Shown piece after piece: positions 1-7,195 of a stretch of 64,000 nt of DNA. Position numbers and translations under genes: made by a program. Under the pieces are notes generated by a model that was not told the origin of the DNA, ran no database searches, and was given only the letters and a program-made list of their open reading frames with translations. The DNA comes from an uncultured Oscillospiraceae bacterium (GTDB lineage Bacteria > Bacillota > Clostridia > Oscillospirales > Acutalibacteraceae): assembly GCA_900543215.1 (NCBI GenBank), contig UQQR01000002.1, forward strand, positions 1 through 64,000, in the 5' to 3' direction. Position 1 is the first letter of the stretch; each line of letters opens with the position of its first letter.

Positions 1-58
1 ATTTATTTCTGTTTTTACCGCATTTCTGCGTTTACACAAAATTTGGGATAGAGCCCCC
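1..58. mobile_element. Probable terminal inverted repeat of an IS256-like element
   Basis: The IS3 orfB reading frame loses all family similarity right after its HSD catalytic motif at about position 63. The sequence outward from there, read on the minus strand, runs GGGCTCTATCCC then AAATTTTGTGTAAACGC. This resembles, from memory, the ends of clostridial IS256/Mutator-type elements, whose tips carry a TCCCAAATTTTGTGTAAA-like string. I infer that a second IS, lying mostly outside the window, inserted into the IS3 element. The exact junction (about 52-60) and the target duplication cannot be fixed from one end. Confidence 0.42.
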
Positions 59-641
59 GAACGTCACTGTGGAGCTGCAACTCCGCAGTGATTTTTTCTT
101 TCCTCTTTGCAGCTTTAATCGTATCGAGTACTAATTTAATACTTTGTTCCTTATCCATTTTGTATGCAACAATGCTGTTATCATATAAATCTCTGATGAT
201 GGATAAGTAAAGGAAGCCTTGAGCAGTTTTAATGTATGATATATCCGTTACCCACTTTTGATTCGGCCTTTCGGCTGTAAATTCTCTGTTCAAAATATTA
301 GGGTATCTGTGTAAGTGCTGACTGCAATAGTGGAATCTCTTTCTGCGAACTACAGACAACAAGTTGTATTTTTGCATTACACGAAGAACAGTTTTGGGAT
401 TGCGGTATATTCCTTGTCTTTCAAGCCATATATGAACTCTGCGATAGCCGTATGTTCTGTGACTTTCTTCCTGACATTCTTTTATCTTTTCAGCTAACGG
501 TAAATCCCTGTCCGGTATATTCATTCGTTTTAAGAAAGCATAATATCCGCTTCTTGATACTCCAAAGAATTTACACATTGAATTTATGCTGTATTTGTCC
601 TTATGCTTAAAGATTACTTGATATTTAATCGACGGCTTCAC
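15..641 (-). pseudogene. IS3-family transposase OrfB, truncated
   Basis: This is the catalytic half (rve/DDE integrase) of an IS3/IS150-group transposase, 208 codons with a GTG start at 641. An N-terminal HTH-like segment (SVSRSGYYAFLKR type) is followed by the HTH_21 region with TYGYRRV. The first catalytic Asp lies in WVTDISYI and the second in IIRDLYDNSIVAYKM. The expected third region (HSD-x-G-x-Y followed by the DNA..E motif) stops after HSD; the remaining 18 residues are unrelated and end at TAA. The catalytic Glu is therefore missing and the protein cannot be an active transposase by itself. Its start overlaps the orfA stop (GTGA), typical of IS3 orfA/orfB coupling or programmed frameshifting. 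Confidence 0.85.
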
Positions 642-973
642 TTTCTTTCTGTGAGCGAGAGAAAATCCCGCATTAACTCGTTTTCCATTTCCAGTCGTTT
701 TATCTTTGAATCTTTACGAGCTATGATATATTTTAACTCGTTGAGTTTCATTTCTTCTGTGATTTCATAATCTTTTGGCGGTCTGCCTTTTGCTTTGAGT
801 TCAACACCGGATTTTAACTTTCGTTGCTTTTCGTTATATCGTGTAATGAAATTGGTTAATTGTTTCATGGTAAAACCATACTTTTCACAAATTTTTCGCT
901 TAGTTATCCCGTGACTCCTTAATTCTATTATTTCGTCTTCATATTGACTTATATGTCGATGACTTCTTGGCAT
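638..973 (-). CDS. IS3-family transposase OrfA (HTH protein)
   Basis: This 111-residue protein is the DNA-binding partner of the truncated OrfB. It has an N-terminal helix-turn-helix (ISQYEDEIIELRSHGITKRKICEKYG, given here only as the region around residues 8-34), a basic GRPPKDYE linker and a C-terminal leucine-zipper-like helix (residues 75-108) as in IS150-group OrfA. It overlaps orfB by 4 nt. The ribosome binding site AGGAGG lies 7 nt before the ATG and is locked in a hairpin (see 981-1017). The gene looks intact. Confidence 0.85.
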   Translation of the reverse strand: MPRSHRHISQYEDEIIELRSHGITKRKICEKYGFTMKQLTNFITRYNEKQRKLKSGVELKAKGRPPKDYEITEEMKLNELKYIIARKDSKIKRLEMENELMRDFLSLTERK

Positions 974-980
974 AAAAAAT

Positions 981-1017
981 CCTCCTATGGTAGTTTCTTT
1001 AATTCTACCATAGGAGG
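981..1017 (-). promoter_or_regulatory. Hairpin sequestering the orfA ribosome binding site
   Basis: Two perfect 13-nt arms, CCTCCTATGGTAG (981-993) and CTACCATAGGAGG (1005-1017), flank an 11-nt loop. On the minus-strand transcript the AGGAGG of the 3' arm is the orfA Shine-Dalgarno. A transcript reading into the IS from outside would fold the hairpin and hide the RBS, a design known from other IS elements that limits transposase made from external promoters. The function here is inference. Confidence 0.6.
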
Positions 1018-1031
1018 TCTCTTTTTTCTAT

Positions 1032-1056
1032 TGTCCATTTTTTACGGACTTGTTCA
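1032..1056. mobile_element. Likely left terminal repeat of the IS3-family element
   Basis: Read inward on the minus strand this is TGAACAAGTCCG then TAAAAAATGGACA, the form of IS150-group ends (TG start, GGACA about 25 nt in). It lies about 80 nt before orfA, the usual place for the IS tip. The other end of the element is not in the window because of the second insertion, so the boundary is approximate and no target duplication can be checked. Confidence 0.4.
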
Positions 1057-1159
1057 TAAAAGCGGTCTTTTTTACAGATAAAATAGGCTGACAGCCTGTT
1101 TCCGAATATCCGTTCCGTTCCGAGGGCCGCTTTAAGGCTCTGTATTTAAAGGAGAAACA

Positions 1160-1591
1160 GTGTTTACGGATAAACCAAACAACAAAACCATATATGAATA
1201 TATCCTAAGAACGGTAATCATAATTTTTGTGTTATGCGCCGCTCTTTTAAAGGCTGTGGCTTTTACTCCCGAGGCGGATAACGGTTACATTCCGTCTGTG
1301 CAGTCGGATACGAAGAAATCCTCCGAAAAACGCGACCTTTCTTGGAAGTATAACGATACGGTTTATAACGACGGTGAAACATACCAGGCCGGCGTACCCG
1401 CAAAATGCAAGTGCGGCGACAGCAAGGCTTGCATATGTCGGCAAAAAATACCGGCAAGCCGCAGCGAGGTAAATTTTATAAGCGATGAAATTCAAACCCC
1501 GTGTATGACGATGATATTTTCCATAGCCGCAAAAAGCGGAGATTTGACGGCATACGATATAGCGAAGCATTACAAAAAATTCTTGTCTTGA
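1160..1591 (+). CDS. Unknown membrane-anchored protein
   Basis: The protein has 143 residues from a GTG start with AAAGGAG 6 nt upstream. I do not recognise the family. Residues 13-34 form one hydrophobic segment (IYEYILRTVIIIFVLCAALL) after a short charged N-terminus, so a signal anchor is likely, leaving an extracytoplasmic domain. The middle has a Cys cluster (CKCGDSKACIC, about residues 82-92) that could bind metal or form disulfides. The C-terminus is helical. It sits just outside the IS end, so its upstream neighbourhood is disturbed; no obvious promoter is seen between the IS and the gene. Confidence 0.55.
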   Translation: MFTDKPNNKTIYEYILRTVIIIFVLCAALLKAVAFTPEADNGYIPSVQSDTKKSSEKRDLSWKYNDTVYNDGETYQAGVPAKCKCGDSKACICRQKIPASRSEVNFISDEIQTPCMTMIFSIAAKSGDLTAYDIAKHYKKFLS

Positions 1592-1708
1592 GCGCTTAAG
1601 CAATTAAAGACGAAAATTCGACCCTTAAAATTGGGTTCGAATTCGTTGACTTAGATTGAAATATTATTGATTTTGAGTAAATAAAGCGCAGAGAAAGAAG
1701 ATATTATA

Positions 1709-1879
1709 ATGCTTTATAAGAAAGAGGAATGTCCGTACTTTTTAATTACACATAATGAAAAAGAAATGTTACAAAAGCTTCGTTCGCTTGGCGACGAAGA
1801 CCGAGATGAAATATACAAAAGGTTTCTCGAAATGGCTCTGAGGTGCGAAACGGAGAAACAGTTAAGGGAAATATTCTGA
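1709..1879 (+). CDS. Small unknown protein (56 aa)
   Basis: The open frame starts at ATG 1709 with a purine-rich AGAAAGAAG 9 nt upstream and ends TGA. The protein is charged and helical (begins MLYKKEECPYFLITHNEKEM), with no signal peptide. Codon use is compatible with a real gene and it ends directly before a strong bidirectional terminator, which supports expression in this direction. The family is not recognised. Confidence 0.45.
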   Translation: MLYKKEECPYFLITHNEKEMLQKLRSLGDEDRDEIYKRFLEMALRCETEKQLREIF

Positions 1880-1888
1880 AAGAAAATA

Positions 1889-1937
1889 AAACGCCGCCCT
1901 GCCGCAAGATTTTCTTCTTTGCGGCAGGGCGGCGTTT
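1889..1937. terminator. Bidirectional intrinsic terminator
   Basis: A 16-bp GC-rich stem (CGCCGCCCTGCCGCAA, 1892-1907, with its complement at 1919-1934) has A-rich and T-rich flanks on both sides. It serves the 56-residue plus-strand gene and the minus-strand dehydrogenase that ends at 1943. Confidence 0.85.
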
Positions 1938-1942
1938 AAAAT

Positions 1943-2893
1943 TTACACTATTCTGTTTTTGGTTCCGCCGTTTAAAAATGCTTCTAAATTTTCACACGCA
2001 ATACCCAAAAGGCGTTTTCTTGTGGCGAACGGTGCCCAGGAGGTGTGCGGAGTTATTATTATGTTCGGGGCGCCGAATAAAACGCAGTCTTCCGCCATCG
2101 GTTCTTCTTTCAGAACATCGACAGCCGCACCCGAAAGCTTGCCGCTGCAAAGAGCGTCGTACAAAGCGACTTCGTCCACCGTGCCGCCGCGTGAGGTGTT
2201 TATGAAAAACGCACCGTCACGGCATTTCGCGAATGCTTCCTTGTTCATCATATTCGCACTTTCACGGTTTAACGGGCAGTGAAGAGTTATTACATCGCTG
2301 TTTTCAAGTAGCTCGTCAAAGCTTACAAAACGGGTGGAGCCGTTAGGCCTTACGGTTCTGGTATAAACTATTACATTCATACCGAGGCCCTTTGCCGCCG
2401 TTTCAACGGCTTTTCCGATATTTCCGTACCCCACAATTCCGAGAGTTTTTCCCGCAACCTCGTCCGTACCGAACACAAGCGGAGAAAATATTTTTGAGCG
2501 TTTCCAGCCGCCGTCCTTCACAAATTCGTTATATTTCGGTATTTGGGTGTAATGAATAAGTATATAGGCGATTACCTGCTGTGCTACGGCGTTTGTTGAA
2601 TAACTGCCCGCATTGCATACGGCAATGCCCTTTTCCTTAGCGTATTCGGTGTCTATATTATTGTAGCCCGTGGCAAAAACGCCTATAAATTTAAGCTTTT
2701 TGGCACGGTCGATTACTTCCCTGTCGATTACGGTTTTATTGCAGAAAATAATATCCTTGTCCGTTACTTCTTTTAAAAGCGTGGTGCGGTCTATATTGTC
2801 AAACTCGCTGATCTCGCCGTATTTTTCCAAAACCTCGGTTGAAAGGTCGCCGCCCGATTTAAGCGAGGCGCTGTCAGTTATCAGAATTTTCAT
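1943..2893 (-). CDS. D-isomer-specific 2-hydroxyacid dehydrogenase
   Basis: A cytoplasmic NAD(P)-dependent dehydrogenase of 316 residues, the usual length for the family. The substrate-binding domain flanks a Rossmann domain with GYGNIG at 155-160. The catalytic Arg (TSRGG, R235), Glu (LKEEP, E264) and His (TPHTSWAP, H283) are all present. The TPHTSWAP version and overall likeness suggest the glycerate dehydrogenase/hydroxypyruvate reductase branch, but substrate cannot be assigned from sequence alone. It is the last gene of the dnaX-ybaB-recR-DUF896 unit and overlaps the DUF896 gene by 20 nt. Confidence 0.88.
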   Translation of the reverse strand: MKILITDSASLKSGGDLSTEVLEKYGEISEFDNIDRTTLLKEVTDKDIIFCNKTVIDREVIDRAKKLKFIGVFATGYNNIDTEYAKEKGIAVCNAGSYSTNAVAQQVIAYILIHYTQIPKYNEFVKDGGWKRSKIFSPLVFGTDEVAGKTLGIVGYGNIGKAVETAAKGLGMNVIVYTRTVRPNGSTRFVSFDELLENSDVITLHCPLNRESANMMNKEAFAKCRDGAFFINTSRGGTVDEVALYDALCSGKLSGAAVDVLKEEPMAEDCVLFGAPNIIITPHTSWAPFATRKRLLGIACENLEAFLNGGTKNRIV

Positions 2894-3092
2894 TCCTGCG
2901 TGTCACCTTTCTTTTGGTTCCGTCCGGTTCTAATATATAGGTGTTTTCAAGCTGGGCTATAAGGCTTCGCTTGTACGAGTCTATATATTCTCGGCGCAGC
3001 TTTTGTTGTTCCGCTTTTTCTTCCTCTGTCAGTCCCTCTGCTTTTTGCTTTTTGGCAAGGAAGTTTATGCGTTTGATTTTTTCTTCTGTCAT
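2874..3092 (-). CDS. DUF896 family protein (YnzC-like)
   Basis: A short cytoplasmic protein of 72 residues, near the roughly 75-residue family length. Family hallmarks are the opening EEKIKRINFLAKKQKAEGLT, the EEE..EQ..LR.EYI helix pair and the closing region with NTYILEPDGTKRKV. A longer frame reaches back to 3200 inside recR, but the start at ATG 3092 has a GGTGAT ribosome site at the right distance and matches the family N-terminus. YnzC is induced in the SOS regulon in Bacillus subtilis; the role is unknown. It lies between recR and the dehydrogenase. Confidence 0.85.
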   Translation of the reverse strand: MTEEKIKRINFLAKKQKAEGLTEEEKAEQQKLRREYIDSYKRSLIAQLENTYILEPDGTKRKVTRRNENSDN

Positions 3093-3132
3093 ACAAATCA
3101 CCGTTTCGTCACACTGTTCGGACATTATTCGG

Positions 3133-3732
3133 TCAGATCTCGTTTCTGCCCTCAAGCGCCCTCGCAAGGGTAAATTCGTCCGCATATTCAAGGTCGCCAC
3201 CCACGGGTATGCCGTAAGCCAACCGTGTCACCTTAATTCCCATAGGCTTTATAAGGCGTGAAAGATAGCTTGAGGTCGCCTCGCCCTCAACCGTCGGGTT
3301 GGTTGCCATTATTATTTCCTTAACCTCGCCCGAGCCGAGCCTTGCCATAAGCTCCTTTATACGGAGCTGGTCGGGACCTATTCCGTCAAGCGGGGAAATC
3401 ACCCCGTGAAGCACATGGTAAACGCCCGTAAATTCACGGGTTCTCTCAAACGCCATAACATCTTTAGGCTCTGCCACAACGCAGATTATCGTGCGGTCAC
3501 GCCGTTCGTCCGAACAAATCGAGCATATCTCCTCATCCGTAAATGCCTGACATATTTTGCAGAAATGTATTTTTTTGCGCGCGTTAAGCAGTGCCGAAGC
3601 AAATTTTTCGGCATATTCGGGCGGCTGCTCCAAGATATTGAAAGCTAACCTCTGAGCGGTTTTTTTGCCTATTCCGGGCAACCGTTCAAACTGGGATATA
3701 AGCTCTGTAAGCGGAACGATATTATTTGCCAT
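3133..3732 (-). CDS. recR: Recombination mediator protein RecR
   Basis: RecR (199 aa) forms a ring that clamps DNA and works with RecO/RecF to load RecA at gaps. The order is typical: N-terminal HhH segment (RLPGIGKKTAQRLAF, about 17-31), C4 zinc finger (C58, C61, C70, C73), then a Toprim domain starting at VVAEPKD (about 85) and a C-terminal Walker-like tail with AYGIPVGGDLEYADE. It follows ybaB by 2 nt, the conserved dnaX-ybaB-recR arrangement. Confidence 0.97.
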   Translation of the reverse strand: MANNIVPLTELISQFERLPGIGKKTAQRLAFNILEQPPEYAEKFASALLNARKKIHFCKICQAFTDEEICSICSDERRDRTIICVVAEPKDVMAFERTREFTGVYHVLHGVISPLDGIGPDQLRIKELMARLGSGEVKEIIMATNPTVEGEATSSYLSRLIKPMGIKVTRLAYGIPVGGDLEYADEFTLARALEGRNEI

Positions 3733-3734
3733 TT

Positions 3735-4076
3735 TTAAAACAATCCCGGCATATTAAGTCCGCCGGTAATAGCGCCCATTTCCTCTTCGGAGGTCTTGAT
3801 TGCGTTGCCGATTGCCTCGTTTATCGCAACGGTAACAAGGTCCTCAAGCATTTCCGCATCGTCCGGGTCAATAATTTCGGGGTTTATTTTAATTGATTTT
3901 ACGGTGTGCTTTCCGTCTACCGTTACGGTAACCGCACCGCCGCCCGATGTGGCGGAAAACTCGCGCTGCTCAATATCCTCCTGAAGGGTTGCCATATCCT
4001 GCTGCATTTTCTGAGCCTGCTTTAACATCTGCTGCATATTTCCGGGACCGCCGGAGCCGGGTAATCTTACCTTCAT
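3735..4076 (-). CDS. YbaB/EbfC family nucleoid-associated protein
   Basis: A 113-residue DNA-binding protein forming tweezer-like dimers. The N-terminus is rich in Met, Gln and Lys (GNMQQMLKQAQKMQQ), followed by the family's FSATSGGGAVTVTVDGKHTVKSI region and a C-terminal GGLNMPGLF, the usual glycine-rich tail. It sits between dnaX and recR with tight spacing. Confidence 0.96.
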   Translation of the reverse strand: MKVRLPGSGGPGNMQQMLKQAQKMQQDMATLQEDIEQREFSATSGGGAVTVTVDGKHTVKSIKINPEIIDPDDAEMLEDLVTVAINEAIGNAIKTSEEEMGAITGGLNMPGLF

Positions 4077-4088
4077 AATAAATTCTCC

Positions 4089-5696
4089 TTAATTGATTTC
4101 AAAGTTTTTAAGCTTGTCCGCAAGCGCGGCAAGGGGGTCGCTCTCCTTAGCCTCGGTTTTAGTGTAAGGACCTAACTTATAGGTTACGCCCAAGACCGTG
4201 TGAGCCGCCTTTCTTATGCTGTCTTTATAATAACCGTTGTTGCTGTTTATAAGCGAACGGAATTGACTGTTAGGTGCGTCTATAAGCAAATAGGAACCTC
4301 TTATATATGCCCTTGAAGCGTTTAAAACGCCGTGTATAAGAGGGCAGGAGGTTTTAAGAATACGCATAATTTCGCTCCAGTCCGTATCGGGAACGGGAAC
4401 GGTGCCGCTCTGTGGGACAGGCTTTTCGTTTGGCTCTGCGTCGGGAGGCTCTGGCAGGGGTATTTCCTCCTCGCCGCTTTCCGTTTCGGTCTGCGTGACG
4501 GCAGGTTTTTTCTCCGTTTCCTTAATATCGGGTGTCTGCCGTACCGCCGATACCGACGGTCTGCCGTATTCAAGCGCCGAAACACGCCTTTCAAGAGAAG
4601 CAATGTCGCCCGAAAGCTCGGGTATACAAAGCTTAAGCAGGGTAAGCTCCATTTCACACCGTCTGTTTCCGCTTTGCATATTTGCCGCGGCGGATTGCAG
4701 TACAGAAATGACCCGCATTATGTCCTTTATATCGTAATCCTCTGCAAGCTTTTCGAGGGCTTTAAGCTTTGCGGCGGAGCATACTATCGGTTTATCGTCC
4801 GACCGTATCGCCTTTATTATCATAAGGTCGCGGTAGTGAGAGGTAAGCTCACCGAGAAGTCTTTGCATATCTACCGAACCGCCGTACAGCTTATCGACAA
4901 GCTTTAAAGCCGTTTCGGCGTCGTGCTTTTTGATACATTCCGTCAGCTCGTTCAAATAATCTCCGCCTGCCATACCGCAGACGCTTTCGACGGTCTCCTC
5001 GTCGATGTTTTTATCTGCCGAAGCACATAAATCAAGTATCGAAAGGGCGTCTCTCATTCCGCCGTCCGCCGCGGCGGCAATCAGGGCGGCGGCGCCGTCG
5101 GTTACGGTAAGCCCTTCTTTTTCGGCAACGAATTTAATTCTGCCTGCTATCTTTTCGGGGTCTATACGCTTAAAATCAAAGCGCTGGCAACGGGAAAGTA
5201 TGGTTGCGGGAAGCTTGTGAACCTCTGTCGTCGCAAGTATGAATATTACATGCTCGGGCGGTTCCTCAAGCGTTTTTAAAAGCGCATTGAATGCGCTTAT
5301 CGTAAGCATATGAACCTCGTCTATAATATAAACGCGGTATTTTGAAAATGAGGGGGCAAACGCCACCCTGTCACGCAGGTCTCTTATGCTGTCCACGCTG
5401 TTGTTGGACGCCGCATCGATCTCCACAATATCGGTGTTTTCGCCGCTCGCTACCGAAAGACAGCTTTCGCATTTAAGGCAGGGGTCGCCGTTTTCGGGAG
5501 AAAGGCAGTTTACCGCCTTTGCGAGTATTTTGGCACAGCTCGTCTTGCCCGTACCTCTTGTTCCCGTAAAAAGGTAGGCGTGTACTATCTTGCCCGACGA
5601 CAGTTCGTTTTTAAGGGTCTCGGTTATATGCTCTTGGCCTACAACATCCGAAAAGGTTGTAGGACGGTATTTTCTGTAAAGCGCCTGGTAAGCCAT
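4089..5696 (-). CDS. dnaX: DNA polymerase III subunits gamma and tau
   Basis: The clamp-loader ATPase, 535 aa. Walker A GTRGTGKT is at 45-52, zinc-binding Cys at 64, 73, 76 and 79, Walker B IIDEVHM at 124-130, sensor ATTE at about 155-158 and the SRC arginine-finger motif at 168-170. After the AAA+ and collar domains (to about 360) a Pro/Glu-rich linker (about 390-435) leads to a C-terminal domain of about 100 residues that would bind the polymerase. The start ATG at 5696 has GGCAGGTG upstream. The gene directly follows the SRP RNA on the same strand. Confidence 0.97.
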   Translation of the reverse strand: MAYQALYRKYRPTTFSDVVGQEHITETLKNELSSGKIVHAYLFTGTRGTGKTSCAKILAKAVNCLSPENGDPCLKCESCLSVASGENTDIVEIDAASNNSVDSIRDLRDRVAFAPSFSKYRVYIIDEVHMLTISAFNALLKTLEEPPEHVIFILATTEVHKLPATILSRCQRFDFKRIDPEKIAGRIKFVAEKEGLTVTDGAAALIAAAADGGMRDALSILDLCASADKNIDEETVESVCGMAGGDYLNELTECIKKHDAETALKLVDKLYGGSVDMQRLLGELTSHYRDLMIIKAIRSDDKPIVCSAAKLKALEKLAEDYDIKDIMRVISVLQSAAANMQSGNRRCEMELTLLKLCIPELSGDIASLERRVSALEYGRPSVSAVRQTPDIKETEKKPAVTQTETESGEEEIPLPEPPDAEPNEKPVPQSGTVPVPDTDWSEIMRILKTSCPLIHGVLNASRAYIRGSYLLIDAPNSQFRSLINSNNGYYKDSIRKAAHTVLGVTYKLGPYTKTEAKESDPLAALADKLKNFEIN

Positions 5697-5730
5697 ACTG
5701 CACCTGCCTTTTTAAAGCCTTATACTAAAA

Positions 5731-5886
5731 AACTTGCGCACTCAAGTGTACGAACGAGCCGATTTACTGCGGCGCACGGAAACCACCGCTTAATGCTGCT
5801 CGGTTCCCCGCCTGACATGGTTCGCGGCGTTCCGTCGCACAGGACCCGCCCGTTCGTACGCTTGAATACGCAAACGCACAATTTTT
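5731..5886 (-). ncRNA. ffs: Signal recognition particle RNA (small bacterial type)
   Basis: The conserved domain IV is visible on the minus strand: GAACCATGTCAGG, then a CGG-GGAA-CCG capped helix, then AGCAGCATTAAG (5789-5823; GGAA tetraloop at 5804-5807). These match the symmetric and asymmetric loop sequences bound by Ffh. The 5' and 3' ends pair over about 20 nt (TTCAAGCGTACGAACG with CGTTCGTACACTTGAG), closing a single rod of about 150 nt with no Alu domain. The closing helix is followed by a run of T, so it doubles as terminator. Location upstream of dnaX fits Firmicutes. Confidence 0.9.
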
Positions 5887-5895
5887 TGTAAAGCC

Positions 5896-5924
5896 ATTTT
5901 ATCATATTTTTTTAAAATTTACAA
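5896..5924 (-). promoter_or_regulatory. Promoter of the SRP RNA
   Basis: On the minus strand TTGTAA (5919-5924), a 17-nt A/T-rich spacer, and TAAAAT (5896-5901) place the start near 5889, just ahead of the RNA. Read-through could also supply dnaX. Confidence 0.7.
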
Positions 5925-5942
5925 TACCCAACACATAAATTG

Positions 5943-5971
5943 TTGAAAAAAATTCATATTGTTGATATAAT
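5943..5971 (+). promoter_or_regulatory. SigA-type promoter of the 6.0-10.6 kb operon
   Basis: TTGAAA (5943-5948), a 17-nt spacer and a perfect TATAAT (5966-5971) lie 38 nt ahead of the first start codon. No other strong promoter is seen until 10.6 kb. Confidence 0.8.
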
Positions 5972-6008
5972 TAACCTGTATAATATCATAATCGAAAGGT
6001 GTGTGTCT

Positions 6009-6674
6009 ATGAAAGGCATTACAGTAAAGGAGCTTTTCGGCGATAACGGCGGCTTGGCGTCGGCATTGCTTGAGGGTGTAACTTACCCGTTTGAGGCTTT
6101 GGGTAAAATAGGCGATTATATAAAAAAAATAGGTCCCGCGCTTGATACCGCCGTGTATGAGCAGAAGGGCGAGAATATATGGATAGCAAGGTCGGCTAAG
6201 GTAGCGCCCAGCGCAAGCATAACAGGACCCTGCATTATAGGCGAGAGAACCGAGGTGCGCCACTGCGCCTTTATAAGGGGCAACGCCCTTGTAGGCGATG
6301 ATTGCGTGGTAGGCAACTCGACCGAGCTTAAAAATGTTGTGCTTATAGGCACGGTTCAGGTTCCGCATTACAATTATGTGGGCGATTCGATACTCGGCTT
6401 TCATTCGCATATGGGCGCCGGGTCGATAACCTCAAATGTAAAGTCGGATAAAACCCTTGTGGTTATAAAATCGGGCGACGAGGAGCTTCCTACGGGTCTA
6501 AAAAAAATGGGAGCGATATTGGGGGATTATGTCGAGGTCGGCTGCGGCTCGGTGCTTAATCCGGGTACGGTAATCGGGAAAAACACGAATATATATCCGC
6601 TTTCTATGGTAAGGGGAGTAATTCCCGAAAACAGCATTTACAAAAAATCAGGTGAGATTGCGCAAAAAAGATGA
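6009..6674 (+). CDS. Left-handed beta-helix (GlmU C-terminal-like) protein
   Basis: The start is ATG 6009 after GAAAGGTG rather than the upstream ATG at 5940, which lies within the promoter. The 221-residue product has hexapeptide repeats (ARSAKV APSASI TGPCII GERTEV type, residues about 58-130 and 150-205) that form a left-handed beta helix, as in the acetyltransferase half of GlmU and sugar nucleotidyltransferases. There is no N-terminal Rossmann-like pyrophosphorylase domain. The acceptor is unknown. It overlaps the Nudix gene by 4 nt, so the two are co-translated. Confidence 0.8.
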   Translation: MKGITVKELFGDNGGLASALLEGVTYPFEALGKIGDYIKKIGPALDTAVYEQKGENIWIARSAKVAPSASITGPCIIGERTEVRHCAFIRGNALVGDDCVVGNSTELKNVVLIGTVQVPHYNYVGDSILGFHSHMGAGSITSNVKSDKTLVVIKSGDEELPTGLKKMGAILGDYVEVGCGSVLNPGTVIGKNTNIYPLSMVRGVIPENSIYKKSGEIAQKR

Positions 6675-7195
6675 GTATTGAAGTTTGGGATATAGTTGAC
6701 GAAAACGGCGTTCCCACCGGAAGAACCGCCATAAGGGGACGGTGTATGCTTAAATCCGGCGAATACCACCTTGTAGTTCATATTTGGATAGTCTCGCCGG
6801 ACGGAAAATTCCTTATCCAGCGCCGCGCGGACAGCAAGAAGCTGATGCCGGGCGAATGGGCGGCAACGGGCGGAGCGGCAATAGCCGGTGAAAATTCCTT
6901 TGCGGCGGCGGGCAGAGAGCTTTTCGAGGAGCTCGGCATCCGTTCTGACAAGGATAAGCTTATAAAGCTTGCGAGGATAAAGCGCCGCAACTCAATTCTT
7001 GATATATGGGTCATCACAAGCGAGCTTCCTGCTGAAAGGCTTGCACTTCAGCGCTCCGAGGTAGCGGAGGCGAAATGGGTGACCGAGGCGGAGCTTCGCC
7101 GAATGATAGAAAAGGGCGAATTCCACAATTACGGAAAAGAATACTTTGAAAGTGTTTTTAAAAAAATCGAAAAATACAGAGGAGCTGTTATATGA
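6671..7195 (+). CDS. Nudix hydrolase
   Basis: The complete Nudix box runs from G68 to I90 (G-x5-E-x7-RELFEELGI). The surrounding sequence (opening EVWDIVDENGVPTGR, then HLVVHIWI) belongs to the branch related to isopentenyl-diphosphate isomerase/YfcD, which often occurs as general house-cleaning hydrolases. The protein has 174 residues and is cytoplasmic. It overlaps both neighbours by 4 nt. Confidence 0.92.
   Translation: MSIEVWDIVDENGVPTGRTAIRGRCMLKSGEYHLVVHIWIVSPDGKFLIQRRADSKKLMPGEWAATGGAAIAGENSFAAAGRELFEELGIRSDKDKLIKLARIKRRNSILDIWVITSELPAERLALQRSEVAEAKWVTEAELRRMIEKGEFHNYGKEYFESVFKKIEKYRGAVI

Noticed and set aside
1612..1656. Hairpin ATTCGACCC / GGGTTCGAAT, tRNA T-arm-like
   Set aside because: The stem has a bulge, no T-run and no cloverleaf can be drawn around it; neither tRNA nor a convincing terminator.
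5720..5905. 61-residue minus-strand reading frame
   Set aside because: It lies entirely on the SRP RNA and its promoter.
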